A stretch of DNA of 64,000 nt from contig OX579640.1 in assembly GCA_951230915.1 (NCBI GenBank), forward strand, positions 22,340,981 to 22,404,980. The letters run 5' to 3'. Source of the stretch: Antitrichia curtipendula. Lineage: Eukaryota > Streptophyta > Bryopsida > Hypnales > Leucodontaceae. A model generated the notes under the pieces. That model was not told where the DNA came from, made no database searches, and was given only the letters and a program-made list of their open reading frames with translations. Both the position numbers and the translations under genes were made by a program. This document shows, piece by piece, positions 1 to 12,779 of this stretch; position 1 is the stretch's first letter, and the number at the start of each line of letters is the position of its first letter.

Positions 1-2
1 AC

Positions 3-264
3 CCTGAAAGGACGTTGAGGAAACAAAGTGTCTGATAGATGATTTACTTTGTTAGTGTAGAATGCACCTATTGATCCAAAAATTGAATCATATTTGAGTG
101 AGTACCTATCATCTTTCTAGGGTTAGCCCTTGAAGGATGCGACCTCCATGACCAATTTAGTCACCAAAATGCTCCAATTATTGAACCAATAGGTGCACTC
201 TTTGGTTCTACATTGAACGATGAAGTAATCCATTGGACACTTTTGGTCCTCAACATCCCGTAAA
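3..264. repeat. Inverted-repeat (foldback/MITE-like) element at the window edge
   Basis: The left arm (about 3-77) and right arm (about 183-264) are imperfect reverse complements. The blocks GACGTTGAGG, AAGTGTC, GTGTAGAA and TGCACCTATTG recur in inverted order, with a spacer of about 105 bp. No coding potential is visible. The ends may extend beyond the window start, so the family cannot be assigned. Confidence 0.6.
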
Positions 265-1478
265 GAGTGGTTTGTATAACTATCAACACAACATGCATGC
301 AAATGGAAATGTCAAAATTGCCAATGGAATACCACTAATTTAACCATGACGATGTTTTTAGACTTTGGCAAAGTACACTCTTTATAAGGATTGCGTCAAG
401 AAACTGGAGGACACCTTCTATGGCTACACCACGAGTTGCACCATTGCAACAAGGAGACTTGTTCATTCTCTGAGTCGCCACTTGAAATACAATGTCTACA
501 CTGATTGCCCATAAGCATGCCATTGCAAGATTCAAGGCTTCTTTACAATCAATTACAACTATGGCGCACTTTTGTCTCTTACATTTATGTTAATGTCACC
601 TTCCCACTTCTTGATTTTGATAGTAGCCTAGATGGTGGACATGATGAATTTAATAGGCTTGCAATCAATCCTCATTACCAAGAGATAATAACATTGCTAA
701 TGTCTAAAGTGAATTTCGGAAAGAATATCAATTTGTAGTCAACTTCACAACACTTCTTCTCCATTTCAATATTTAAGGTTTTATACCTCAAAAATACTAT
801 TATTCAATAGGATTGAAAGTTATGCATGGTACAATCCAAAGGACAAAAATAATTTGTCATTAATATTATCTCATAAGTCAAGAAATGACACTCTTTATTG
901 TGCCTATCCATCAATTATTATTCTAGATTGCACAACAATTTGGTTCAACTTCTTATGACAACAAAGCATGCTCTCTCGCCACATTCAATTGTCTTCTCTC
1001 TAAATTGAGATATTGGTCCCATTCTTGCAACTTCAATCTCTTTGTAAGAAGGTGTGAAATTGGTACAGTGTTGAAAGTAGATCAACCCTGGTTGCTGGTT
1101 CATTCGAGGACGACAATACAGCAACGATAATTGAACATGTGCCGGTCAAATCCGTTTACACACATGAAGCTGTCCCAATAATGCTCCGTAAGACTTGATG
1201 GTTTTCATCAGTGTAGACCGTGTAGTAGAGGGGGGAATTAACCCCAAGCTGCGAAGTCGTGAATATCGAGTGCATATCCCTCTCTACTAATTAAAATTGG
1301 ACAAATCCAACAACCCCTGTTCACATCTGATTTTTCAAATCAGGGTAAAGACACTCAAATCAGGGGATGGCAGTGCGAACTCAATAACCTAGTGTCCAAT
1401 AAAGATTTACAAACCGTAAAATACATCACGCAAACTCCCTGTCATGTTAAAACCCCTAAGGTTCCTCATGCAGATCCC
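265..1478. other. Gene-poor flank, nothing recognised
   Basis: This AT-rich stretch has only short open frames and no domain I recognise. It contains the 3' untranslated and downstream region of the TIC21 gene, which ends at 1479 on the minus strand. Confidence 0.4.
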
Positions 1479-3550
1479 TCAAACTGTTTTCAGCTGATCC
1501 GAGGAAGGTTGTGAGAGGGTCACTGATCGCAGCAACTCTAGCGAGAACATTAACCCGAGAAAATGAGACAAAATGGCATTGCCTGAAGCCTGCACAGAAA
1601 CATCCACCAGAAGAAGTTTGCATCAGCTCAAGAGAACACCGTCATCGAGACACCATCTCCAAATAAGCAATCTCTAGGTTCAAAATGCTTGAAGCCACGC
1701 AAATAGTTTCCTCTACCTTAACGCCAATGCAGTCGATCCCCAACCAGTACATTACCCACCCCTATACATTCGTCACAAACACCAAAAAAAATCATATGGC
1801 CTGCTTGGCAATCCTTACCTGTACAAGAAAAACATCAAGCGCAAGAACTGGACTGTAGCCTTGAGGGGCTCCTTGTAAATACGGTGTGCTTGAGGATGTG
1901 AGAGCTTTGGCAACGAGGACTCCGACCGTCGCTTGCAAACCTAGCAAAGTTGCTCCCATTCCAAGCAAGTTCAAGATGATTCCGTTCCTCAAGTTCTTTA
2001 CCACCTGGGCCCGAGGAGGAGCCTTCAAAACAAGTTAAATTTGAGTGAGAATGTTTCAAATACTTCCAAAAGGAACAGCATAGAGCGATCTAGAGCAGAG
2101 TTTGAAATGCGCTGGATCCTGGAGGTGACAGGTACCTTGGTTGGATTGCCAATGTTGTCCCGCAACTTCTGCGCAAGACGGACATATCCGAAGGACCAGA
2201 AAACTGAAAGGAATGCAGCAGCAACGCCTCCGGCTGTGAGATAGGTTGATACAGGAGCTGTAGGTTGGCCATTAATCACCACAGAAAAGGCTAGAATAAC
2301 GGCTGCAACAACTGTACAAACAAGTTGACCCCAGAATCCCAAGTTTCCCAATCGCTTGAATTGCCCGGCAGTTCGCTCCAACCGCTTCGCGACCTGCAGT
2401 AGCACAAGAGTCGTCCACATTGAGTGTAGTAAAGAACACAAATTCTGGAAAACTGAAACTGGTCCACAAGCTCTAGCGAAACAGCTAGAGTAGAGATCAC
2501 GTTTGCGCTGCCTTCTACAATTCATTTTCACCTCTATCATTACAATTACCCAGCTATGTTTTAGGTCAATCCTCAGACATGCCAGAAAGCTATCAAAATG
2601 AAATAGCACCGCTACCGAATGCTTTGTTGAAATTTGATAATTCTTAACACTACAAGTTCTAAGGTCGAGGATATACTAGAACTGTCAGGGACCTGGTCCT
2701 GCATCCTACACTAATCCCTGTTCCCAACTGCACCTCATCTATTTATACAATTGGTTGGCTTTCAATCAGCGAGTGGTGTAAGCATGACTTGGCTAAATGT
2801 CTATAGCCACTGATCTTTGAATTTAAAATGGGGTTTTCCACTTTGAAATCGCATATGAAACTCATACAAAGTGATATAAATATAATCTCAACAGATTTGG
2901 CTCTTGTAATTAAAGTGATATCTCCACAGGTCTATAGTGATCCCTCCAAATTCACACTCCTAAATATTCAAAAATGCTTAAAGTGGCGCAAAAAGTATCA
3001 TTCCTTCTGTGCGTTAGTCAAAGGTCTCTTGCACAAGGCAACGATAGTACTTATTCGATTGATGGGAGAAATGCCTGACATTGACCGCCAATCTCTACAA
3101 GACCACAACACAAATGTCTAAAGAGATCTCACACACACACACAGACACGGCAAATCGAGATTTCCCGACCAAGAAAAGTTCACGACAATCAAACTGCAAG
3201 AAGCACGAATCCCTTACGTGAGCAATCTTGGCTGCTTCGTTCGATTCAACGAACGTTTCTCTATTATACGCTCCCGCTTCCGCCCTCACACTCCCCAAGC
3301 TCCCGCCATGGCGACGAAGGCTCGGCTTCAGAGGCAATTGCAAAGCCTCCAAACCTGGAGCTAGAAATCGCGGCGACGACAATGTCCCTCCACGAGACAA
3401 GCTCCTCACGACAGCAGTCTCACAAGCCACAGTCGCCCGCAGGGTCCCAATCCGAGCCGAAGGCCGCAACACAGTCGTCCCGTGGACTTGGAATGCGCCG
3501 GGGCCAGGCATTGCCCTCCCTTGCACACAAGCTTGCACGGCGAATTGCAT
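1479..3550 (-). CDS. TIC21: TIC21/PIC1 chloroplast inner-envelope protein (4 exons)
   Basis: The exons are 3550-3218, 2393-2136, 2022-1819 and 1589-1479. All introns are GT-AG and phase 0, giving 301 aa against about 296 aa in Arabidopsis. The first ~100 residues are rich in Arg/Ser/Ala without conserved domains and fit a plastid transit peptide. The mature part shows the family hallmarks: VAKRLERTAGQFKRLG, LGFWGQLVCTVVAAVILAFS, AAAFLSVFWSFGYVRL, APPRAQVVKNLRNGI, LLGLQATVGVLVAKALTSSS, GYSPVLALDVFLVQ and the terminal LSHFLGLMFSLELLRSVT. These give four hydrophobic segments. Family knowledge: TIC21 (also PIC1/CIA5) acts in the chloroplast inner envelope and is described both as a protein-import component and as an iron permease. 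The start is the ATG at 3550; an in-frame upstream TTG is not needed. The last exon was found by matching ELLRSVT. Confidence 0.95.
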
Positions 3551-6500
3551 TGTAGGCCTCAATCTTCAACCTCGAAACCCAAGACAATCGATTCGAACTC
3601 AAAACCGTAAGATACAGGCTCAAACCCGAAACCCTAGCAAAAACCTTTCGTCCTAATGGCTCGCTTGCACCAAATGGTGACCAGATGGAGCTGAAATTCT
3701 TTTTTCAGAAGCTCCAGAAACGCGGCTAGACGGAGAAATTGAACTGCCGTGCCGGCTGGTAGAGAGTTGCTACCGATTTCCGGAATACTTGCTTCGATTG
3801 CAGGAATCGAAACAGACCGCTGAGGATCCTCGACTGCTTTGTTACGAGGAGCTTGGGAGATGGACACGTGGTGGATTGTGCCACGTGTCACCGTCGCTAG
3901 GGGTCACACTTGTCTGAGCTGGCTTGGGCACGCTCCGTTGCATACACTCAATCGCAAAAGTTCAGGTGCATTTTCTCACAATGTCGAATAAATGTAAAAA
4001 TTTGTTCCCTATTTTGGAGTGTTTATTGAAGTTTTTTATTTTGTGGCCTTAACTATTTTAGTTCATTTGGAGTCCTTGAATTAAATTATGAATTAAAAAA
4101 TTTCAAATTTGATCATCTCGAGGTAAATCATTTAATTTATGCATTTTTCCCTAGTGAGTAAAAAAAAGCTTTTTTTTTTATTTTTGTATGACTAAACATT
4201 ACATTACAAGGAGGTACACTTTAAGTATTCGTAGCTTAATCATGTGTAGACTAATCAAAAGAAACTCCACCACAATGAAGGATTGAGAATAGAAGGAAGT
4301 ATAGTAGATAATTTTGACCTCTTGAACATATTCGGGTTATTTTGTACCTCTCAAAGATTTAAATACTCTTCCTTAGTGTGAATGTATTCTAAAGACCTTT
4401 GCATCAATAACTTGAATACAATTCAATCAAATTCTATAGTTCCAATCAAATATCCATTTTTTTTGTATATGATGTACTTCTAAAAACCACTAACTATGTT
4501 TCATCAAAAACCACTCCAAAATTGTCAATTCTAGTACAAATAGTGAAGATGAGAAAAAACTATTTTATTTGCATATTTAATAGTAGGAGCCTATATAAGA
4601 TTTGTATGACAATGTGTGGAATTTTGTTTTGAAACTTGACCACACATCTTATAAGGCATTAATGTTCAAAGTGAGAAGAAAAGATTTTTGAATTGTTGCT
4701 ATATTAAGTTCCTAGACTTTGAATTCTCGTAAATTAAATTCTTGAACTATAGAGTTTTAAGGTTTAAATCCTACTAGTGGAGAATTGAGGTGAAAATCTT
4801 GAAAAAAAATTAATGAATGGAGAATGAATAATAGCTCTAAAACGAAATTGAAACATGTGCTCCTAACAATGAGATTGTTGTCGTAAATATTGTACACTAC
4901 AAGGATTTTTCTATTAAAATTTTGTAAATTGAGTTAAAAAAACAAATCTTATTTGTAATTAAACTAAAAAGATGCCTTCATAGCCCAAAAGACAAGACTC
5001 TTTGCAATTTTTAAATTACAAATATAAATGGAATCAATAAAAACTTTCCAATAAATATAAATATATTCTTGAAACTTCTATTTGTTTACAATTTATTTAT
5101 TATTTCCAACCCAATTTCAAACATTTTATGCTTACATGGGCACAACTTATTCTCCCAACCTTCATTTTGCAAGAGTGGGATCTAAACTTCAATTCAAGAA
5201 GAACCTAACCTAACTTAAAGTAATATGCTCTTAAAGCGACCATTTAAAAACTGGTCTTCCTTTTTTACAGGTTTCTGTGGAAAAAAATATTTTTAGATCA
5301 TTTCTCAGAGAAAGAAAAATAGTTCTGGAACCTAACACAAGTGCTTTCGTATTTTTCCAAGCATTTTTGAATTACTTATAAATTTTCAAAGATTCGCGGC
5401 AAAGGCACCTACTTGTGACCATAGGTCTTCCCAAATCTGTCCACTTGCAACTTATAAAGAGATGGGCGGAAATCAAAGACAATGATTGGCTCTTACAATA
5501 GGAAAACAATTTTTCCTCAATGCATTCAATTGCTAAAGTGGTCCATTTAAGAATCACTCCATCTCCATTCTCCACCTAAAATAGGGGCGGTTTAAAGAAG
5601 ATGGGCGCTTTTAGAGCATACTACCTTAGATTGCATGCAATCATAACATGTCATTTTTTCCAAATAATCTAATTATAATAGAGAGATACTATCTCCTGTG
5701 ATTACAAAATCCTCCTACTAACAGCCCTCCCCTCTTTTTGAAAAAATGAGAGCCATTGATTCCCCCATTGAGAAAATTCCCCCTTTTTGATCTACTATTG
5801 ATCTAGAAAAATAATAAATACCAATATGGATATGGATTCAAAATATGGATACAATATAGATATAGGATATAGTATATGATCAAATGGACATATCCCATAT
5901 TGTTTGGAATTGTGAAGTGCTCCTTCAAATTCAAATAGGAAAAAGGAGGTGGTAGGTTAATAAAAGAAAAATTTAATCACAAAATGGAAGAGGAATGTAG
6001 GTAATAAATATTTATAAAAAAAATATTTAATCACAAAAATGAGGGAAGGGGGTAATTATTTTTTTTTTAATGGGGGCTTTTGAGTAGATGGAGGGGGGTG
6101 CATTAATTGAAATGCACCTCATCCTCACTATCCACTCAAAAGACAACCCACAAATATTGTGTATATTTTACAAAGTTCAATCATATAACACCTCACATTG
6201 AACTCTTTATAGATCATATTTTTTCATTTAATGAAATCTTTTAATATAAAAGATGTGCATATAGATGTTTCCTACATATCTGCGAAATCAAGTTTTAAAA
6301 ATTCATTCAATCATCATGTAAAATCTTGAATATTAAATGAAACAATTCACCACAAATGAAGTTTTGGTTTTGGGAAACTGAAATTTGGTATGCATGATTG
6401 GGATTGCATAAGAATTGAATGTTAATTATGTGAGACAAAAAATGCTCACTGCAATCTATATTATGAAAAACTCTTTGGAATGTCACAATAGGCAATTTGT

Positions 6501-7113
6501 AAGAATATTGTACACCAACGTACAGACATGCTGTGAACTCTCACCATGGTGCTCTATATTTGCTGCCCCATTCTCCCAAGCTCCAACACAAAGACGTTGA
6601 CCAGGACAAGGACTATCAAAATCTAGCGCTATGATTTGGAAATTAGTGCACACATGCACAGAGACGATCATGCATGAAAATATTTTCAACAACAGACATT
6701 TATATCCAGTATGTTCATCAATATCCTTGATCACAATGTTCTCGCTCCGTAACAAGCTCTTCTCAAGGTCTCAAGGATCATTCCAACCTCTTCCATGTAG
6801 ATTTCAGGAGAGATTTCACTGAATCGTTGCGACCATCACTGAAACTCAAATACCAAACTGACCTCAATCGTAGAACACATTTTCTTTTCTACCTGGGCAA
6901 TAAGGGAACTCTACTTAACACCTAGTAACTCACTCACTCAGAACCAATCAAAACAAAAGCTTTGACCTTCTGGACAGAAACTTTAATTTCGTGACAACAA
7001 AGAGGACATATGTTGGGCAGAAAAGTGTCGCTATATTCGATTGTACAACAAAGCCTGAATGATGCCATGACCTGCAACGCTTGATGAACCTAAGATACAA
7101 GGCGGTGCTTTGA
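3551..7113. other. Intergenic region between TIC21 and UBP24
   Basis: TIC21 is transcribed away from this stretch, so 3551 to about 3950 is its promoter and 5' untranslated region; it is richer in GC than the rest. From about 3960 to 6900 the DNA is AT-rich and non-coding. It holds one TTA-flanked MITE (5218-5625) and low-complexity TATGGATA-type sequence near 5820-5880. UBP24 ends at 7114, so its 3' untranslated region lies below that point. No other gene is visible. Confidence 0.5.
5218..5625. mobile_element. PIF/Harbinger-like MITE, family A, copy 1
   Basis: This 408-bp non-coding element is flanked on both sides by TTA (5215-5217 and 5626-5628). Its inverted ends read AAGTAATATGCTCTTAAAGCG and, from the other side, GGTAGTATGCTCTAAAAGCG. 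The same interior occurs at 13229-13642 and, inverted, at 44686-45077. A 3-bp TTA/TAA duplication with GG-type ends fits the PIF/Harbinger (Tourist) superfamily. The superfamily assignment is inference, since no transposase was seen. Confidence 0.75.
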
Positions 7114-10100
7114 TCAGTGTGTGACGCGTTTGTAGAAGAGAACATAGGCCTGCTCCTGCAGCACCCGATTGATAGAAACTACCGACACTACTGCATCATC
7201 GAACCTTAGCCAGCGACCATCAGTCTGTCTACAGTCAGCAGTATAGTGTCCAGCAGATGGTTCTTTTCCATGGTGCGTCACAGTCGCCACCAGCTCATAT
7301 TTACGTCCCTGCAGTGCCATCAGAATCATTTTAACACGGAAGAACTCGTAATGTGACTGCAATTATTGTAAACCCCAGGAACTGAATCACGCTCATCTCA
7401 AAAGGCCCCCCTATTAGATTGACAAATTTATTAATGATAAATTAATTAATAGAACATTCGGTAAAATTAATGTTAAACTTCATGTTAACCTACCAGTTTG
7501 CCAGTGTAATATCAAATTAATGCCAATGATACTAACAATACATCGACAAGATTTTAGCCGCACTAACACGAACTCAACATGGGACTACACGAAACTAATA
7601 CTCCGTGCCTAGAATAATCTACAATGAACAGGTCACTTGTGATGCTATTCAAAAGATTACAAGAGCAGGGTTCGCTGACTATACCTCAATAGCGGGGCCA
7701 GTTGAAGATGCTAGAAGTTCCCGTCCTATTGTAAGAGAATTGAAGTATTTTACAGCCTTATTCAGTTTGCCGCTGCCATGGGCTCCATAACTAAAACGCA
7801 TAAAGTGAATGATCAACACGGGTGGCAATGTCTGAATCTTAATTGCCTTGCTTGCACTAACCACCTCCGAAGCCTGCCCAAAATCGCCGATCAACAATAT
7901 TCCGTCAATACCTTCAAGGACGTTTGCGATTAGAAACCCTAGAGCTGATAGAGAATGCAGTCCACTTTTGAAAGTGATGTCAGAACAAAAATCACAAGCA
8001 AAGATATCAAAAGAAAAATGTCAACAGATATTATGTGAAGCAACCACCAAAGAAGGGTAGATGACCTTGCTAGATGCCGCTTTGTAGCCTTCTAAAGATT
8101 CAGGTGCCGCGAAAAACTTGAGTGCATCCTCTAAACTTTGTACAGCCTCGGGAAGTATGTCGAGATGCAACACTAAGAAAGGTTGTACTGTTGCTGATGC
8201 TTTGTTACCTGCTCACACAAATCAAACTATCTCAGGTCAGTACCAGTATCGCTCAACGTATCTTCCTATGACCGCCACATCGATTGTATGCATGAACACT
8301 GAGCTGGCAGTAAGTTTCCCATGCGTCATAGAAACTAAGCTGAGGGCTTATGAGACGACCTCTCCAGAAACATAGAAACAGGCCTACAATATATCTAGTA
8401 AAACAAGCTAGCTACCATATCAATGTGCAGAAGAGAAATGTTAATTACCTTTCGCCTTCACGACACTGCACAGCTGGCCTCCAAAAATTTCACTGAGTGG
8501 AGACTTGATGGACATATGTGTTCGAGTCAGAGCACTACGATTTTTCGGACCCACTGTTTCCCACTCGTCATCATCAACTACGGCATTTTGAACTGCTACA
8601 CTTCTTCCCTCAAGCCGCAACAGCTCCTCATGCAAGCGATCCATGAGATGATTCAGGAATTCTTGAGCATCTTCTTGCCTGTCAAACGTAGGCAGCCAAG
8701 TGAACCCGTCATAAAACTGCTGCTACAAAGAACAAAGTTTAGCAACGACAGAAAAAACTGCGAAAAGAGTGGAAAGAGACACAAAGCCGGGATAACAAAT
8801 ACCTGGGTCTTCCCCGAGGAGGCTGATCAGGACTGAAACTGCGGAGTACATCATCAAACATCGTTGGAGCGAAAGGTCTCCCAACATCTACTGGACCTGG
8901 CTTCTGGTCCTTTTGCTCAGGCTCGGTTGCAGCCCTAAATTGTCCAGCAAAATTGGCAAATGCCGCTAGGGCTGGGAACCCTGTCTGCAAATTCCAAGAG
9001 AAATTGCATGATACCTCATTGTAGGAACTACTAACGCCTCTGAAAAATCAATAGCTGTGATACATAACTAATAAGGAATTAGAGATTTTTGAGTTATTTT
9101 CCTCAGAAACCACACTTTCGTCAAACAGTAATCAACCCACGGAAATCAAGTGAGCAAGAGAGGTTTATATACTCCGAGTGAAGAACTAACCTGGGGAATA
9201 GTACGTGACTTGATGGAAGCAAGAAGCTTCAAAAAGGGAGGACATGATAGCAATGCTTGCAGCGTGGCATTGGCGAAACACGAGTTGCCAGTATTGATCA
9301 GACCCCTTGGCTGGAGTCTAACTGAGCCATTGGATATTGGCTTACTCGCAGGTACTGGTGCAGACTTGACATGCCCTGAACTCCTGCCAACATCACCAAT
9401 GCCTGGTTGCACACCGACCAACGATGCCCATGACTTTGGAGCCTGTTTCGGACTGGCCCGCTGGTCATTCCCAGCCTGGACTTGTGCCTGACCCTGTTCA
9501 TCCCTCCCAACCTCACTGGGTTCTTTAATATCCCCGTCCTTCTCAAAGCTAACTGTTTCAGATGCTGGAGCTTTGTCAATTCCCTGTAGAGCTGCTTCAT
9601 CTGGTGGTGTCCTCCCTGGAATTTCTGCTGATCCAATTTGCAATCTAGGAAGTGCTGCAGCACCATTTTCCCGAGAAGGGGCACTAGTAGGCGTCTCAGC
9701 AGCAGTAGGAATATCAGAAACACGCAATTCATCGAGCTCTGTCAGGTCACCGAATTGGAAGGACAGCAACGAGCCTTCTTTGGAAACCACTTGCTTCTCA
9801 GGTGGAGGTGGCGATTGAAAATATTTAGATTCGGTCTCACTGAACGATCCGAACACAAAAGGCGCAAATGCGACCTGTGCACCCAACCCCACACAGTCAT
9901 GCCTTGCTTAAGGACTTCAATTCTAGGGCTCGAGCACTTCAAAGTGAAAAGTGCCACAAGAGACACGGAAAAATGAACGTCTCCACTACCACAAGTCGCC
10001 GAACACCACAATGTCAAGAAAAAAAGCTTGAAAATCCGTGAAGTAAAAGGTGAAATGACACAAAAGGAGCCACATTACATCATAAAGCATAAACAGGTAA

Positions 10101-11076
10101 GTTGGACCAGCATGCTTCTCGTAATATTATCTAGGGTTTGGAAGAAGCGGAATTCCGCTCTCTTGTTGAGATCGGCGTGAATGAAGCGTCAGTTCATTCG
10201 AGATCCCCAGATCAAACAAGGGCATAAATTCGGGAACTAGATATATTCACCCTCTCCGAGGCAGACTCCATTACACACTTCAAGTAACATGATTAAAACA
10301 TGTGGACATTACAAAGGCCTATATAACTATTTCGGGGATTTAAAAGATTTATATCAATCACGACTTCAAGGAATGAGCTTGACAATCGGCGTAGAAGTTA
10401 AAAGGAGAACTGGCACAAAATGAGGCACGGTGCATCGTAAATTACTAGCAGATGAATTGGATCGGCGTGGTTCCCACGAGAATCAGAAATACTAGCTAGG
10501 GTTTCGAAGAACAAGAATGCCGGACCAACGTGACTGAAGACTTAGCTCATTCGAATTTTCTAGATCAAACAAAAGTAAGTAGATTCCCCCTTATCAAGGT
10601 AGACTCTATCTTACACTTCAAGTAACACAGCTGAAAGTCGAATGAAAGTATCACCTACTTCGGAGATTTCGGAGGGTTTAGACCTATCAAAATTATTCAA
10701 CCACAGATTGATCACACAACCTAGAACTGTAAGCTTCAAATTTTCAAACACTCAAACAAATGCACCACAACCAAGACGCATGCATCCTGCATTGATAAAA
10801 CAGAGTAGTTCCTAAGAGGCGAAGCGAGTACAGAGCTCTCCCTAAACCTCACTAGCCAAACACACCGACAAAACCGACAAAACCGACAACCCCTCCTCCG
10901 CGGAGAGTTGGACAGAAGAAACAGTGAGAGATCGTTCGTCAGAGCTACAAAGGTAATCCCAGAGCACAACAGAGCGGATCAGGGTCCCGCAGTACCTCTT
11001 GTTCAGCGGAATTTCCATTGTAGAAGAGCGGTGGAGGCGTCTTCGGAGGACGCGGAGGTCCCCCTTGCTCCGCCAT
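7114..11076 (-). CDS. UBP24: Ubiquitin-specific protease, UBP24 / USP10 type (7 exons)
   Basis: The exons are 11076-10996, 9874-9191, 8984-8803, 8678-8449, 8208-8066, 7873-7685 and 7308-7114, all with GT-AG introns and consistent phases. The product is 567 aa. Residues 1 to about 205 are a low-complexity N-terminal region containing the UBP24-like FVFGSFSETE motif. The peptidase C19 domain follows: the Cys box PRGLINTGNSCFANATLQAL (catalytic Cys about residue 226), RPRQEDAQEFL, DDDEWETVGPKNRSALTRT, LSEIFGGQLCSVVKAKG, and the His box YELVATVTHHG...GHYTADCR (His about 524) followed by WLRFDD (Asp about 540). The triad is complete, so an active deubiquitinase is expected. In plants UBP24 is linked to abscisic-acid responses; whether that holds here is unknown. 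The short first exon starts MAEQGGPPRPPKTPPP. The first intron (9875-10995) contains an old tandem duplication. Confidence 0.95.
10024..10740. repeat. Diverged tandem duplication inside UBP24 intron 1
   Basis: Two units of about 350 bp (about 10024-10374 and 10375-10735) share ordered blocks: GCTTGA(A/C)AATC, GAAGTAAAAGG or its variant, CATCRTAAA, CTAGGGTTT(G/C)GAAGAA, GATCAAACAA, CACTTCAAGTAACA and CGG(G/A)GATTT. A third partial start (GTAAGCTTCAAATTTTC) follows near 10730. Neither unit appears to code. Confidence 0.7.
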
Positions 11077-11125
11077 GGTCGATCACTCCCCGCTCCGACG
11101 CCGCCAGACCTGTGCGCACTGGTCT

Positions 11126-11163
11126 CCCCACTCCCCACTCTCCACTCTCCACTCTCCACTCTA
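11126..11163. repeat. CACTCTC microsatellite in the UBP24 5' region
   Basis: A short run of CACTCTC-type repeats lies about 50-90 bp upstream of the UBP24 start. On the coding strand it reads as a GA-rich tract, a common feature of plant 5' untranslated regions. Confidence 0.6.
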
Positions 11164-12779
11164 CCGGGCTTTCTTTCAGCAGCGATGATGCAAGTCCGAG
11201 CTCGGCAGCTATGGCGGAACCCTAACGCAAGTCCTTGGCAAAGCAGCTTCCTCGGACTCCGGAACACAGAAACCGATGCAATGGAGACGAAAGCTCAACC
11301 TAAAGGAAATGGTACCATGAAATGCATTTCAGGCCTGGATTAAGGTATAATGACGTATTGTGGTCCCCACACCCAAATGAGTCCAAATAAACAATTGTTC
11401 CTACTATTAAATTACCCGATTGCTTGCTGGTTGGATCTTACTGAAACTCGAAAGAGTATTTTATATTTTCTTTTTAAGCAAGAATTAGATACAAGATAAA
11501 TGAATTATGAATTTGAAAATGTGAATATACAAAGTTTTTAGAAAGGAGTCACAATTAGATGTTCTAACCTTATATAGACTTATTATATTTGTAAATATTT
11601 TTGGCTTTCAGTGGAAGGAGAGGAGGCTTTGTATCAACACAAGCTCCCTTGAATAGCATTCTTATTTGAAGTGAGACAAATGTTGTAGAGACAAAGCCTC
11701 TTATAGTATAGTTGCTTATTTACTAAGAATGACAAATTAAGGAATACTCTATATGTATTTTAGTCAATTCATTATTGAATATAAAAAGATATATTACAAT
11801 TGGTCAACATAAAAAATGTATAGATTTCAAATGTATAGGGGACAATTTATGTCCATTTGGTTGTTAACACATTTCTAGTAAATCCCTACACTATTGCATT
11901 CATAAGTTTATAAAATGGACCTCTTTTAATATTACTTCATTAATCACCATGATTAGAATTTTATATTATAAATTCATTGAAAAAAATTCTTGTAAAAATT
12001 ACCACTATTCAAATTATAATTAATTAAAATTCATTCTATAATTATTGTAGAAATATTGGTTCGTTTCTATAAAGTCAATTTGGATCAGATGTTCACAAAA
12101 TTTTGACACTAGATGTGCACATATCCCCTCTTAGTGGAAATATAATTTTTTTTCTAATCAGGTGCCTAGATGAAAATTACGCTACCATGAATTTTTTAGG
12201 CAACCTAGATAGCTTCAAGTAGCATATGCAAAATTCCTCCTGTAATTATGAAATTTCAATTGGTAGATATATAATTTACATAATGTAAGGTGCACTTGTC
12301 AAAAAGAATTATATATATAGTGTACAAATCTCATTCTTAGAGTAGTTAAAGTTTGTTGGCCCTGTTCAACAAAATTAGAAAAAAATTCTTCTAATTTCAA
12401 GCGTTATAACCTTTAAATCTTTGCAGTCAAGTTTTTGAAATTTTTTCTATACATTCCCATAGAAATCTAGTACAAATTTGTATGGTTGAATTTGTTTTTA
12501 ATTTTTAATTTTTTTTCACTACCTTGAAAATGAGATTGTAGAGGACGTGAATCAAATTTGGAGTCACTTGGCTACATACTGATTGCAAGGTTACAATGTT
12601 TTTGTGTAGAAAAAAAAATTGAAATTTTTCTAGCAATACATTTTGAGGTGAAATTTGATTTCTAAACCGATTCAAATGAAAAAAATAAAAACTATAAAGT
12701 GCTTCAAAATCTAGATACAAACACAATGTTGAAAAAAACATCATTCAAATGACTCATTGTATCTGCAAAATGGCTTTTA

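Noticed and set aside
2025..2609. A 194-codon minus-strand frame around TIC21 exon 2
   Set aside because: Only 2393-2136 is conserved; the rest reads through the flanking introns, and the splice sites explain the gene without it.
3551..3562. A slightly longer TIC21 start (residues LRPT before MQFAV)
   Set aside because: It would begin at TTG; the ATG at 3550 is a normal start.
9150..9976. Plus-strand open frames opposite UBP24 exon 2
   Set aside because: They are shadows of the conserved coding exon on the minus strand.
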